Positions 10,599 through 19,736 are shown, numbered from the stretch's first letter. The stretch is 64,000 bases of DNA from Cutibacterium granulosum (GCF_900186975.1 NZ_LT906441.1:806001-870000), one strand, 5' to 3'. The notes: a model not told the origin generated them from the sequence alone. Program-made: numbers and translations.

Positions 10599-11054
10599 AT
10601 GCGTCGGCGCCCCAAGGTTGGCGCAACCGGACTGGCAACCATCGACCGGGATGCCGCGATCTTCCCCATCTCGGTGGCGGCGGAACTGGCTGGTATGCAC
10701 CCGCAGACCCTGCGCACCTACGACCGGATCGGGCTGGTGGTTCCCTCCCGCGCCAGGGGACGGGGCAGACGCTACTCACCCGCCGATGTCGCAGCCCTGC
10801 GGATGATCCAACACCTCTCCCAGGAGGAGGGGGTCAACCTCAACGGCATCCAACGCATCCTTGAGCTGCAACGACGCATCGCCCAGCTCGACGACCAGGT
10901 GGAACAGCTCTCGGCGACGGTGCGTCGCATGCAGGCCATGGCCTACGAGGACCAGGTCGACCCCCGCGTCTTCACCGCCGAATCCACCGGGCGAGTGCAC
11001 CTGGGGCGCAAGGTCATCCACGCCCAGCTGGCCCTACCGGGACGCCACCGCTGA
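10599..11054 (+). CDS. hspR: heat-shock repressor HspR (MerR family)
   Basis: This 151-residue DNA-binding repressor has a MerR-type winged helix at about residues 24-95, including ISVAAELAGMHPQTLRTYDR and the wing RGRGRRYSPADVAAL. A leucine-rich dimerisation helix with IQRILELQRRIAQLDDQVEQL follows. HspR in actinobacteria binds HAIR elements with DnaK as co-repressor and controls dnaK and clpB. This window carries HAIR sites upstream of dnaK (6447-6467 and 6521-6541) and clpB (21395-21415). It is the last operon gene, so repressor and co-repressor are made together. Confidence 0.95.
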   Translation: MRRRPKVGATGLATIDRDAAIFPISVAAELAGMHPQTLRTYDRIGLVVPSRARGRGRRYSPADVAALRMIQHLSQEEGVNLNGIQRILELQRRIAQLDDQVEQLSATVRRMQAMAYEDQVDPRVFTAESTGRVHLGRKVIHAQLALPGRHR

Positions 11055-11129
11055 TCCCTTCGGCATCTGCCTTGATCATCTGACGCGCGTAGGTGCTTGG
11101 GTCGACGGCGCAGGGGGTGTCCCCTCGTC

Positions 11130-12707
11130 TCAGATGAGCGCGATCACCTGCACCACCATGATCTTCACGACGGTGCCCAGTGCGAACAGGGCGCCGTAGG
11201 CCGACTCGATGCGTTCGTCGTTGACGAGGTTGTTGGCGTACCCGAGGATCGCTGGCTGCCCGACGAACCCTGCGAAGGCACCCGTGGCCCGTGGGGCGGA
11301 CAGCTTGAGCAGATGTGCTGCGGCGATGAGGATGGCCCCACCGATGGCCAGCGAGACTGCCGAGGTGAGGATGACGGCCAAGCCGTTCCACGTCGCCGCC
11401 TGGGAGAGGAAGGCCGGCCCGGAGGCAAGCCCGACGCAGGCCAGGAAGAGCATGAGCCCCAGCTGACGCAGCACCGCGTTGGTGGCGTGCGGAAGTTCCC
11501 AACGGATAGGGCCCGTGCGGTGCAGGGCCCCCAGGATCATGCCCATGACGAGCGGGCCGGCGGCAGCACCGAGTTCGAAGACGAGTCCCCCGGGCAGGGC
11601 GACGAACAAGGCCCCCAGAGCCAGTCCGAGGGCGGCGCCGAGTCCCAGCGACAGGGCATCGACCTGGGAGACGTTCGCCTCGGAGTCACCGAAGAGGTCG
11701 GCGGCGTCGTTGATTCGCCACGACGGGACGACGCACAGCACGCGGTCCCCGGCCTTGAGGATGGTGTCATCACTGGCCAACATGTCGAGATCTCCGCGAC
11801 GCACCCGGGTCACCCTGCCGTTCGTACGTCCCAGGACGTCGATGTCACCAAGTCGCCTGCCGACCAGCGCTGGATTCGAGACGAGGAATCGGCGAAAGTC
11901 GATCTCCTGCCGGTGGTCGGTGAGACGGCGTGTGGAGACATGGCCCAGGTGCGCCACGGCCCGGGAGACGTCGTCGGGGTTGCCCACGACGAGCACCTCG
12001 TCACCAGGATGCAGATCCTGGTCGGGGGAGACGAGGGACATCTGGCCCTCGCGCAGCAGGTACGACATCTGAATCTGGCTGTCCTGGTAGCCCGGGGTTG
12101 CACGCATCGACGTCGGACGATCCACGACGGTGGACACGGCGGTGATACCGGCATCGGCCATCGACGTGTTGTCCTTGGTGGCGGGCCACTTCCGGCGGGC
12201 GATGAAGGTCACCATGATCATGGCGACGACGACACCGGTGGGGTACGACAGGGCATAGCCGACGAGGGTGTTCCCAGCACCGTGGGTCGCCGACGTCGCG
12301 GCGTCGATCGCCGGCGAGGTGAGGGCGCCGGCGTACAACCCGGCGACGTGAGCGTTCGACAGACCACACAGCGAACCGATCCCCAGCGCCGCTGCCGCCA
12401 TGGCGACGAGCCCGACGATGCCGGCGACCATGAGCGTCCACTGGCGTTTGAGGTCCGACAGGAAGGTCGATCCCGCAGCCAACCCCACCGTGTAGCAGAA
12501 CAGCACCACACCCAGGCTCTTGACCATGCCGAGCCCCTGCCCCAGACGTGGATCCAGCGCCCCGACGGCCAGCCCCATGAAGAGGGCACCAGCGGCGCCG
12601 AACCGCAGCGGTCCGAACTTGATCTGCCCGAACAGGGCCCCCAGGGCGAGCACCACCAGGATCGTGAGGATCTGATGGGTTGCGAGGAAATCGAGTGTCA
12701 CGGTCAT
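11130..12707 (-). CDS. AspT/YidE-type putative antiporter with RCK_C domains
   Basis: A 525-residue membrane protein with two hydrophobic halves of about five or six helices flanking a cytoplasmic centre (roughly residues 200-350). The centre holds two TrkA-C/RCK_C-like domains, recognisable by LHPGDEVLVVGNPDDV and ILKAGDRVLCVVP. This architecture defines the aspartate:alanine exchanger (AAE) family, including AspT, YidE and YbjL. The substrate cannot be read from sequence; dicarboxylate or amino-acid exchange is plausible. Its start overlaps the stop of the upstream permease gene by four bases (ATGA), so both are co-transcribed and probably co-translated. Confidence 0.85.
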   Translation of the reverse strand: MTVTLDFLATHQILTILVVLALGALFGQIKFGPLRFGAAGALFMGLAVGALDPRLGQGLGMVKSLGVVLFCYTVGLAAGSTFLSDLKRQWTLMVAGIVGLVAMAAAALGIGSLCGLSNAHVAGLYAGALTSPAIDAATSATHGAGNTLVGYALSYPTGVVVAMIMVTFIARRKWPATKDNTSMADAGITAVSTVVDRPTSMRATPGYQDSQIQMSYLLREGQMSLVSPDQDLHPGDEVLVVGNPDDVSRAVAHLGHVSTRRLTDHRQEIDFRRFLVSNPALVGRRLGDIDVLGRTNGRVTRVRRGDLDMLASDDTILKAGDRVLCVVPSWRINDAADLFGDSEANVSQVDALSLGLGAALGLALGALFVALPGGLVFELGAAAGPLVMGMILGALHRTGPIRWELPHATNAVLRQLGLMLFLACVGLASGPAFLSQAATWNGLAVILTSAVSLAIGGAILIAAAHLLKLSAPRATGAFAGFVGQPAILGYANNLVNDERIESAYGALFALGTVVKIMVVQVIALI

Positions 12708-14233
12708 GATTGTCCCCCAACAGCGTCGTGGGAATCCACGTCACGGTGTGTCAGCCTGCCAGCAGCGATGAGTATCGCCAGCCAGATGACTCCCACGAGG
12801 ATCGCGATGCGATAGGTCGGGGAGGTGAGCATGATGACGACCGTCACGGCGAGCATGGCCAGGACGATCCAGTTCGTCACCGGGGCACCTGGCATGGTGA
12901 ACGTCAACCCAGCACGGGTCCGGGGATCGATGCGGCGACGGAACCTCATCTGCGTGATGACGATCATCGTCCAGTTGATGATCCCGGCGGCCAGCGCGAT
13001 CGACATGATGTAGCCGAACGCCTGATCTGGCAGCACGGCCACCAGCACGACGGCGAGTGCGGTCATGGCACTGGAGACGAGCACCGCCACCCACGGCGAC
13101 CCCGAACGGCTGGTGCGTCCCAGCACGGCTGGGGCATTGCCCTGGTGGGCCAGGGAGTGCAGCATACGTCCGTTGGAGTACAGGCCGGAGTTGTAGGCCG
13201 AAACCGCCGCGGTGAGCACGACGATGTTGAGTATCGTTCCAGCGGCCGGGATGCCGACGGAGTCGAAGATCTGCACGAATGGGCTGGACCGTCCATCGAT
13301 GGAGCGCCACGGAACGATCGAGACGATGACGAACAGGGCAGCGATGTAGAACAGCAAGATGCGGTACACCACCTGATTGATGGCCTTGGGAATGGATCGG
13401 CGTGGATCGGTGGCCTCCCCAGCGGTGATGCCGATGAGTTCCACCCCGCCGAAACTGAACATGACGACGACGAATCCCAGTGCCACCCCGGAAATTCCGG
13501 TGGGGAAGAACCCGCCATCGTTCCACAGGTTGGCCACCCCGGTGGGTGCGGCAGACGGTGCACCGATGACGATGACCCACGCTCCGAGCAGCACCATGGC
13601 AATGATCGCGACCACCTTGACGATGGCGAACCAGAACTCGAACTCCCCGTAGGCGCGCACGTGAAGCAGGTTGATGACGGTGACGACGACGAGCAGCACG
13701 GCGGCCGAGAGCCAGCTGGGCACCGAGGGGAACCAGTAGTTGACGTAGATGCCCACCACCGACAGTTCCGCCATCGACACCGCGATGTAGTTGAACCAGT
13801 AGTTCCAGCCCGAGACGAATCCGGGCAGCTCTCCCCAGTAGTCGTGGGCGTACTCGGAGAAGGCCCCCGAGGTGGGGCGGTGCACACTCATCTCGCCCAG
13901 GGCACGCATGATGAGGTAGATGACTGCTCCGCCAATGAGGTAGCACACGAGGATCGCCGGACCTGCGGCCCCGATCGAATCGGCGGCCCCGTAGAACAGT
14001 CCGGTGCCGATGGCCCCGCCCAAGGCGATGAGCTGGATGTGACGGTTGCGCAGGCCGCGATTCAACCCCGACCCGTCCGACTCCCCAGGTGCCTGCGCGG
14101 CAGGTGCCCCGTCCTCGGACTCGGGCAGATCGGTGGCAGCCTGCCGGGGAAGGCGCACGTCCTTGCTCGAACACGACTCGGCCGTGCTGGCCTTCGCGAC
14201 TTCAGGATCCGGAGGTGGGGCGGTGTTGCTCAT
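12704..14233 (-). CDS. amino acid permease (APC superfamily, AAT type)
   Basis: A 509-residue transporter with a hydrophilic N-terminus of about 60 residues and around twelve transmembrane helices. The first helix carries the APC signature HIQLIALGGAIGTGLFYG. EYAHDYWGELPGFVSGWNYW and SFGGVELIGITAGEA are typical of the AAT family, whose members take up GABA, proline, lysine or aromatic amino acids. The specific substrate is not determinable. The ATG at 14233 was preferred because TAGGAT lies exactly seven bases upstream (14246-14241 on the minus strand), the leaderless arrangement seen repeatedly here. An alternative ATG is at 14242. It forms an operon with the AspT-like gene. Confidence 0.9.
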   Translation of the reverse strand: MSNTAPPPDPEVAKASTAESCSSKDVRLPRQAATDLPESEDGAPAAQAPGESDGSGLNRGLRNRHIQLIALGGAIGTGLFYGAADSIGAAGPAILVCYLIGGAVIYLIMRALGEMSVHRPTSGAFSEYAHDYWGELPGFVSGWNYWFNYIAVSMAELSVVGIYVNYWFPSVPSWLSAAVLLVVVTVINLLHVRAYGEFEFWFAIVKVVAIIAMVLLGAWVIVIGAPSAAPTGVANLWNDGGFFPTGISGVALGFVVVMFSFGGVELIGITAGEATDPRRSIPKAINQVVYRILLFYIAALFVIVSIVPWRSIDGRSSPFVQIFDSVGIPAAGTILNIVVLTAAVSAYNSGLYSNGRMLHSLAHQGNAPAVLGRTSRSGSPWVAVLVSSAMTALAVVLVAVLPDQAFGYIMSIALAAGIINWTMIVITQMRFRRRIDPRTRAGLTFTMPGAPVTNWIVLAMLAVTVVIMLTSPTYRIAILVGVIWLAILIAAGRLTHRDVDSHDAVGGQS

Positions 14234-14240
14234 GACGAGC

Positions 14241-14246
14241 ATCCTA
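14241..14246 (-). promoter_or_regulatory. -10 box for leaderless permease transcript
   Basis: TAGGAT on the minus strand, seven bases before the ATG at 14233, with no Shine-Dalgarno sequence between. Confidence 0.5.
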
Positions 14247-14270
14247 TTCGGCGCCGACGAGGTGTCGAGG

Positions 14271-14276
14271 TAACGT
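14271..14276 (+). promoter_or_regulatory. -10 box for leaderless NUDIX transcript
   Basis: TAACGT ends seven bases before the GTG at 14284. It lies 25 bases from the oppositely oriented permease box, so the two genes share a compact divergent promoter. Confidence 0.5.
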
Positions 14277-14283
14277 TCGCACC

Positions 14284-14694
14284 GTGATTCTCGATCTTTC
14301 CGCAGTGTGCCTGATGCGCAACGGGTGCTGTCTCAATGTGCGCAAGACGGGTACGGACCATTTCATCCTGCCCGGTGGAAAGATCGAACCCGGTGAGACG
14401 GCCCGTGCCGCGGCGGTGCGTGAGGTGGCCGAGGAGCTACGGTTCCAGCTCGACCCGAGCCTCCTGCAACCGCTCGGAACCTTCCAGGCCGATGCGGCCA
14501 ACGGCGACGCCGAGGGCATCAGCTGCACGGTGTTCCTGCGTGACTGGGACCCGTCCTGGCCTCATCCGGAGCCGGACCACGAGATCGCCGAGTACGAGTG
14601 GACACCTCTGGCCACCGCTGCGAACGATCCACGTCAGGCCCCGCTGCTCGTGCACCGGGTCATCCCCGCACTGCGCTCCCGCGGGCTGGTGTGA
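14284..14694 (+). CDS. NUDIX hydrolase
   Basis: A 136-residue soluble enzyme that hydrolyses a nucleoside diphosphate linked to another moiety. The NUDIX box is intact at about residues 32-54: G-x5-E (GKIEPGE), then REVAEEL, supplying the metal-binding glutamates. Length is typical for small MutT-like proteins. The substrate is not evident; oxidised nucleotides or nucleotide sugars are possibilities. The GTG start is set by the upstream -10 box and lack of a ribosome binding site. It is divergent from the permease and convergent with the response regulator, with only 12 bases between stops. Confidence 0.88.
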   Translation: MILDLSAVCLMRNGCCLNVRKTGTDHFILPGGKIEPGETARAAAVREVAEELRFQLDPSLLQPLGTFQADAANGDAEGISCTVFLRDWDPSWPHPEPDHEIAEYEWTPLATAANDPRQAPLLVHRVIPALRSRGLV

Positions 14695-14706
14695 CACCGC
14701 CCATGC

Positions 14707-15390
14707 TCAGTCGAGGTCCTGGCTGGGCTGCACCAGGCCGGCGTTGTACGCCGTGATGACCATGTGGACTCGGTCCCGTAGATCCAGTTTCGTGAGGATG
14801 TGGCTGATGTGCGTCTTGACGGTGGTCTCGGCCAGGTAGAGTTCCTCGGCGATCTCGGCGTTGGTGAGGCCGCGTCCCACACAGGTGAGCACCTCGACCT
14901 CCCGTTCCGAGAGCGCCGCAACGATGGACGGATCGCTCGAGGAGCCGAAACCATCGTCCCGGAACTTCTCGATGAGACGGCGCGTTGCGCTCGGTGCGAC
15001 GACCCCGTTGCCCTGGTGCACGGTGCGTACCCCGGCGAGCAGATCGGCAGGCCCGGCGTCCTTGAGGAGGAAGCCGGATGCCCCGGCGCGTAGTGCGCGA
15101 TGCACGTACTCGTCGATGTCGAAGGTGGTGAGCACCAGAACACGGGAATTGGTGTGCGAGACGATTCGTTCGGTGGCCGCCAAGCCGTCCATGAGGGGCA
15201 TGCGGATGTCCATGAGGACGACGTCGGGGGACAAGTCGGTGGCCAGCTGGACGGCTTCGGAGCCGTTGGACGCCTCCGCGACGACGCTCATGTCGGGTTG
15301 GGCGTCCAGAACCATGCGGAACCCCGTGCGTACCATTTCCTGATCATCGGCAAGCAACAGACGGATGGACTCGTCGTGCTGACGTTCCAT
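14707..15390 (-). CDS. NarL/LuxR-family response regulator
   Basis: A 227-residue transcription factor. The receiver domain (residues 8-125) has the acidic pair at DD15-16 and the phosphoacceptor Asp61 in LMDIRMPLMDG. The C-terminal LuxR helix-turn-helix (about 155-215) reads LSEREVEVLTCVGRGLTNAE and VKTHISHILTKLDLRDR. GGGAGG precedes the ATG. It lies 56 bases downstream of the histidine kinase on the same strand and is its obvious partner. Pairs of this class commonly sense envelope stress or control exporters, but no target can be assigned here. Confidence 0.93.
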   Translation of the reverse strand: MERQHDESIRLLLADDQEMVRTGFRMVLDAQPDMSVVAEASNGSEAVQLATDLSPDVVLMDIRMPLMDGLAATERIVSHTNSRVLVLTTFDIDEYVHRALRAGASGFLLKDAGPADLLAGVRTVHQGNGVVAPSATRRLIEKFRDDGFGSSSDPSIVAALSEREVEVLTCVGRGLTNAEIAEELYLAETTVKTHISHILTKLDLRDRVHMVITAYNAGLVQPSQDLD

Positions 15391-15446
15391 GGATACCCTC
15401 CCGGTGAGACTGTGGCCATTATCGCAGGTGCGTACGGCAGACCCCG

Positions 15447-16751
15447 TCAGGAATGACGGTGTTCCCCCACCTCAGTTGACGGGTCCTCGCCCTCAGCCGC
15501 CGTGACGAGCACCGAGGCGAAGACGCGGAACCCGCCGGCTGCCCGGTTGCCGGCCTCCACCGTGCCTCCCCAGGCGCCGATCCGCTCGCGCATTCCCACC
15601 AGGCCGTGGCCGCCGCCGTCGACCCCACCGCTGGACGAGACCCCCTCGGGGGCACCTGCGCCGTCATCGACGATCTCGACGCGCACCCCACTCGGTCGAT
15701 GGATGATCGTCACCAGGGCATGGGCCTGGGGGCCGGCGTGCTTGATGATGTTCGTGAGGGATTCCTGGACCACGCGGTAGATGGCGAACTCGGCACCCCG
15801 CTCCAGTGGCGGGTGGCTGTCCGGGGCGCCCTCGATGCTCAGGGCGACGTCCAGGACGGACTGGGTGCGTTCGATGAGTTCGGGGATGCTGTCGAGGGTT
15901 TCCGCTGGTGAGAGGACGAGCGGTTCGCCGGAGTCGTCGCGCAGCACTCCCACGAGCCTGCGGGTCTGGGTGAGCGCTTCCCGGGCCGTCTCCGCAATGG
16001 TGTCGAGCGCGCTGGCAGCCGAGTCGAGTCTGGCTTGCAGATCACCGACCTCCTCGTGATGGACAAGGTATGCGCCTCCGTCTGCCTGCACGACGATGAC
16101 GGACAGGGAGTGGGCGACGATGTCGTGCATCTCGCGAGCTATCCGGGCGCGTTCCTCCTGGGTGGCCAGTTTGATGCGTTGGTCACGTTCACGTTCCAGG
16201 TCCTCGGCACGCTGACGCAGCGCCAGCAGATTGAGACGCCGTGCTCGTGCGAAACTGCCGGCGAACCATGCCAGCAACACCACCAGGGCGCATGAGATGG
16301 AGAACGTGCCCCACGACTTGGCGGCCTCCTTGACGGTGCCGTACGGCCGGGTGATGCACCAGCCCCATCGCCATCCGGCGAGGATGGCCCCCACCATGGC
16401 CACTGCCAGCCACGCCCGAGCCCCGCGACGCGTCCTGCCATAGGTGACGCTCGCGAAGATCGCGATGGGAACCAGGATCGCCGAGGGCTGGAAGGAGTCG
16501 CAGAAGATGACGGTGAGCACACTGCACACCGCCGTGCCGGCCACCATGATGGTGGGTCGAGTCCGCCGCCACACCAGCACGACGACCTGGACGAGACCCC
16601 AGAGGATGCAGCCCAGGAAGGCCAGGCTGCCAGGCTGGCAGTCGCTGATCGGGGTGCTGGGAAAGACGATGAGGGCGAGAAGTACCGCGAAGATCCCGTC
16701 CATGACCATGGGTCGTCTGTTGAACCACTCGTTGATCTCCCGGAAAGTCAC
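15447..16751 (-). CDS. NarL-type sensor histidine kinase (HisKA_3)
   Basis: A 434-residue membrane kinase. Residues 15-170 carry about six hydrophobic segments with no large extracellular loop, as in DesK-like sensors. A coiled linker leads to the HisKA_3 dimerisation domain with phosphoacceptor His209 in IAREMHDIVAHSLSVIV. The C-terminal HATPase_c domain includes the Gly-rich G2-type motif GHGLVGMRERIGAWGG. Translation starts at GTG 16751, with TAGGCT six bases upstream and no ribosome binding site, so the transcript is probably leaderless. It forms a two-gene operon with the response regulator at 14707-15390. Confidence 0.93.
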   Translation of the reverse strand: MTFREINEWFNRRPMVMDGIFAVLLALIVFPSTPISDCQPGSLAFLGCILWGLVQVVVLVWRRTRPTIMVAGTAVCSVLTVIFCDSFQPSAILVPIAIFASVTYGRTRRGARAWLAVAMVGAILAGWRWGWCITRPYGTVKEAAKSWGTFSISCALVVLLAWFAGSFARARRLNLLALRQRAEDLERERDQRIKLATQEERARIAREMHDIVAHSLSVIVVQADGGAYLVHHEEVGDLQARLDSAASALDTIAETAREALTQTRRLVGVLRDDSGEPLVLSPAETLDSIPELIERTQSVLDVALSIEGAPDSHPPLERGAEFAIYRVVQESLTNIIKHAGPQAHALVTIIHRPSGVRVEIVDDGAGAPEGVSSSGGVDGGGHGLVGMRERIGAWGGTVEAGNRAAGGFRVFASVLVTAAEGEDPSTEVGEHRHS

Positions 16752-16757
16752 CTCGTC

Positions 16758-16763
16758 AGCCTA
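16758..16763 (-). promoter_or_regulatory. -10 box for leaderless histidine kinase transcript
   Basis: TAGGCT on the minus strand, six bases before GTG 16751. The rest of the 301-base divergent gap up to 17052 shows no gene or strong structure. Confidence 0.5.
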
Positions 16764-17052
16764 CGGGCAGGTCATGAAGGTGGCGTCATGCCGTGGGATG
16801 ATTCGCAACAGTCCTTGAGGACGATGGTCAAGGACCGGTGCCACCGGTGGCCCTGCCAGCAGCCAGCGGGTGTGCATGGCCGAGTCCAGTGATGAAGATT
16901 GCCTCCCCATGGTGAGGGATGCCTCGGATGACTCACCAGAGAAGATTTTCACTCCGATGGCCCACGCACTTCACGGGATGCGAGATCATGGAGCGACGAG
17001 CCTGTCCAGGTGGAATCTCCGGGCGGGTCGGTGTCAGTCTTGGAGTGTGACG

Positions 17053-17613
17053 ATGTCCCACGATGTGCGTGCCAGTGGTGGGCCCCCTGTCGGCGGTGAA
17101 CTCCCGATCGACGCACAGCCATCCCTCGGCCACGCCCAACAGCTCAAGGCACAGTTGGCCACGGCCTTTCGACACCATCCTGCCGGGGCGGCCATCATCA
17201 CCGTCAACGGGGCGAATGGTCCGGAGGGGCTCACGGCATCCTCCCTCATCTCGGTGGCGGTGGAGCCGGCCATCATCGTGTTCTCCGCCGGACGGACGAC
17301 ATCCACCTCCCGGCAACTCACCCGCGGTGGGCGTGTCATCGTCCACATGCTCAATGCCGATGCCGAGGAGTTGGCCAACGTCTTCGCCTGCCCGGGAGCC
17401 GATCACTATGCCGGGGTCCGGTGGCAGATGTCGTCGGAAGGAGCCCCCGAGCTCGACGTGAGCGGCCCGCATCTGCACGGCTGGGTACGAGACGTCATGG
17501 ATGCCGGCCCCTCAGCCGTCTGGGCGGTGCAGATCGACCGGATCGATCTGGGCGATCGGGACAGTGATGCCCTGGTGTACCTGGAGCGCCGGTGGCGTCA
17601 TCTCAGACGGTGA
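17053..17613 (+). CDS. flavin reductase-like FMN-binding protein
   Basis: This 186-residue protein belongs to the flavin reductase/HpaC-like split-barrel family, which binds FMN or FAD and supplies reduced flavin to partner oxygenases. Recognisable features are the start of the fold (LATAFRHHPAGAAIITVNG), GLTASSLISVAVEPAIIVFSAG and the C-terminal strand VWAVQIDRIDLGDRDSDALVYLERRW. The chosen ATG follows GGAG by seven bases; the same frame is open upstream but that extension looks non-coding. No oxygenase neighbour is present, so the physiological partner is unknown. Confidence 0.85.
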   Translation: MSHDVRASGGPPVGGELPIDAQPSLGHAQQLKAQLATAFRHHPAGAAIITVNGANGPEGLTASSLISVAVEPAIIVFSAGRTTSTSRQLTRGGRVIVHMLNADAEELANVFACPGADHYAGVRWQMSSEGAPELDVSGPHLHGWVRDVMDAGPSAVWAVQIDRIDLGDRDSDALVYLERRWRHLRR

Positions 17614-17738
17614 TGACGTCAGTGCCCACCGTGTTCGCCCTACGCCGTTTCGGTCTGGTGCCATTCCCGTGGTTTCCGGCAGCCCACGGCCTAGACTTGC
17701 AGTGTCACCGGAGTCAATGAGGAGTTGGAGGACACGTC

Positions 17739-18632
17739 ATGGACACCCAGCAGTTGGAGCGCATGCACACCGCACCGGGTTTCGTCGCAGCACTGGATCA
17801 GTCGGGTGGCTCGACTCCCAAGGCCCTGCGTGCCTATGGCATCGAGGAGTCGGCCTATGGCGACGACAAGGACCGCATGTTCGATCTCGTGCACGAGATG
17901 CGTACCCGGATCATCACCAGCCCGGCATTCACCAGTGAGCACATTCTTGCTGCGATCCTCTTCGAGATGACGATGGATCGTGAGGTCGAGGGCATGCCGA
18001 CGGCCGACTTCCTGTGGCAGCGCAAGGGGATCGTCCCCTTCCTCAAGATCGACAAGGGCCTGGCCGATGAGGACAACCACGTCAAGGTGATGAAGCCCAT
18101 CCCCGGTCTGGACGAGCTGCTGCACCGCGCCGTGGAGGACAAGCACATCTTCGGCACCAAGGAACGCTCGGTCATCGTCGACTACGACGAGGTGGGTATC
18201 GGCAGGATCGTGGATCAGCAGTTCGAGCTGGGCGATCAGGTGTGCGCTGCTGGTCTGGTGCCGATCCTCGAGCCCGAGGTGGACATCCACGCCGCACGCA
18301 AGCAGGAGGCCGAGGAGCTGCTGCACCGGCACATCCGTGAGCACATCGATGCCCTTGACGACGACGCCCGGATCATGCTCAAGCTGACGATTCCCAGCCA
18401 GCCCGACCTGTACGCCGACTTCATCGACGATCCGCGGGTCGTGCGTGTCGTCGCCCTGTCCGGTGGGTACTCCCGTGAGCAGGCCAATGAGCTGCTCACC
18501 CACAACCACCGGCTCATCGCAAGCTTCTCGCGTGCTCTCGCCGAGGGGCTGGACGCCAAGCAGTCCGACGAGGAGTTCAACTCGACACTGGAGAACTCCA
18601 TCGACTCCATCTACCAGGCGTCGATTGCCTGA
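17739..18632 (+). CDS. fda: fructose-bisphosphate aldolase, class I
   Basis: A 297-residue Schiff-base aldolase that cleaves fructose-1,6-bisphosphate into dihydroxyacetone phosphate and glyceraldehyde-3-phosphate. It resembles the bacterial single-domain class I type (staphylococcal Fda). Evidence includes ALDQSGGSTPKALRAYGI at the N-terminus, VPFLKIDKGL, VPILEPEVDI and MLKLTIPS. The start follows GGAGTTGGAGG. It is not in an operon. A metal-dependent class II aldolase is encoded 12 kb away (30355-31380), so this organism carries both chemistries. Downstream are two small hairpins with matching loops. Confidence 0.95.
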   Translation: MDTQQLERMHTAPGFVAALDQSGGSTPKALRAYGIEESAYGDDKDRMFDLVHEMRTRIITSPAFTSEHILAAILFEMTMDREVEGMPTADFLWQRKGIVPFLKIDKGLADEDNHVKVMKPIPGLDELLHRAVEDKHIFGTKERSVIVDYDEVGIGRIVDQQFELGDQVCAAGLVPILEPEVDIHAARKQEAEELLHRHIREHIDALDDDARIMLKLTIPSQPDLYADFIDDPRVVRVVALSGGYSREQANELLTHNHRLIASFSRALAEGLDAKQSDEEFNSTLENSIDSIYQASIA

Positions 18633-18660
18633 GACCCCATCCCCCAACCTCTGACGGATG

Positions 18661-18744
18661 CCCCACCTGCTCGCACGTAGGTGGGGTACACCCGAATTTC
18701 CCATCGTTCTGCGAGACGCGGCGGCATCTGTTCGCACGTAGATG
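18661..18744 (+). repeat. two hairpins sharing one loop sequence
   Basis: CCCCACCT (18661-18668) pairs with AGGTGGGG (18679-18686) and CATCT (18725-18729) pairs with AGATG (18740-18744). Both stems enclose almost the same ten-base loop, GCTCGCACGT and GTTCGCACGT. The first sits 29 bases after the aldolase stop and may terminate it. The duplication suggests a small repeated palindromic element. Confidence 0.6.
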
Positions 18745-18850
18745 GGGCTCACGCGCATGCGGGGCACCTGCCCTGGAGACGTGCATTCAGGGGGGACGGG
18801 GAACCGGACGGCAGGTGTGGAACGAGAATTGTCGGATTCGGCACGGTTGA

Positions 18851-18856
18851 TACCGT
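18851..18856 (+). promoter_or_regulatory. -10 box for leaderless HAD-phosphatase transcript
   Basis: TACCGT ends seven bases before GTG 18864. The only purine-rich run in that gap is GGGGG right before the start, too close to be a ribosome binding site. Confidence 0.5.
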
Positions 18857-18863
18857 CGGGGGC

Positions 18864-19625
18864 GTGAACAATTCGTTGCCCGCCGTTGTCGCCTTCGATC
18901 TCGACGACACCCTGGCCCCTTCCAAGACCCGTATCCCCGAACCCATGGCACGAATCCTCGGTGCCCTCCTGGGCCGCACCGATGTGCTCGTCATCTCCGG
19001 AGGGCAGTTCGGCCAGTTCCGCACCCAGGTGATCGATGCGCTGGAGGACGTCGACGCACCCATGAGAGGGCTGCATCTCATGCCAGCCTGCGGCACTCAG
19101 TACTACCGGCTGGACGACGACACCCAGTGGGTGTGCCGCTACGTCGAGGAGCTCACCGACGACGAGAAGTCCCGAGCCATCGCTGCCCTGGAGAACTGTG
19201 CCAAGGACCTCGGACTGTGGGAGGACCACACCTGGGGGCCACGTATCGAGGATCGCACCTCCCAGATCACCTTCTCCGCCCTGGGACAGCAGGCCCCGGT
19301 CGAGGCCAAGAAGACGTGGGACCCCACCGGGGAGAGGAAACTGCGGCTGGCAGCCGACGTGGCCGCCGCAGTACCAGACCTGGAGGTGCGCGCTGGCGGC
19401 TCGACGTCAGTGGACATCACCCGGGTGGGACGTGACAAGTCGTTCGGCCTCACCCGGTTGCTCGAGGTGACCGGCCTGGCCAAGGAGGACGTCGTCTTCT
19501 ACGGTGACCGGCTCGACGAGCACGGCAATGACTACCCGGTCAAGGCCATGGGGATTCGCTGCGTGTCCGTCACCGATTGGCAGGACACCGCCAACAAGCT
19601 CCAGGAGATGCTGGACGCCTGCTGA
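18864..19625 (+). CDS. HAD-superfamily (IIB, Cof-type) phosphatase
   Basis: A 253-residue cytoplasmic phosphohydrolase. Motif I is FDLDDTLAPSK with the nucleophilic and acid/base aspartates. Motif II is the Ser in LVISGGQ, and motif IV is YGDRLDEHGNDYP. An alpha/beta cap between motifs II and III indicates subclass IIB, the group holding phosphomannomutase-like and sucrose/trehalose phosphatases. The substrate is therefore probably a sugar phosphate, but this is inference. The GTG start is supported by the adjacent -10 box; the reading frame extends upstream but contains no family sequence there. It is convergent with brnQ. Confidence 0.85.
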   Translation: MNNSLPAVVAFDLDDTLAPSKTRIPEPMARILGALLGRTDVLVISGGQFGQFRTQVIDALEDVDAPMRGLHLMPACGTQYYRLDDDTQWVCRYVEELTDDEKSRAIAALENCAKDLGLWEDHTWGPRIEDRTSQITFSALGQQAPVEAKKTWDPTGERKLRLAADVAAAVPDLEVRAGGSTSVDITRVGRDKSFGLTRLLEVTGLAKEDVVFYGDRLDEHGNDYPVKAMGIRCVSVTDWQDTANKLQEMLDAC

Positions 19626-19699
19626 GCGGCTCAGCCTGCCCTCCTCACCGCGCTGCTGCGGCGTTGTGTGTGGGGGGGCCGATCCGGGCTGGCAGGCGC

Positions 19700-19736
19700 G
19701 TGGTCCGGGGTGGGAACGGTCTCATCCCCGGACCAC
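19700..19736. terminator. bidirectional hairpin terminator between HAD gene and brnQ
   Basis: GTGGTCCGGGG (19700-19710) pairs perfectly with CCCCGGACCAC (19726-19736) around a 15-base loop, between two convergent stops. Confidence 0.7.

Noticed and set aside
11097-14287. Two long plus-strand frames opposite the AspT-like and permease genes
   Set aside because: The minus-strand genes show clear transporter motifs and an ATGA junction, whereas the plus frames are Gly/His/Asp-rich nonsense.
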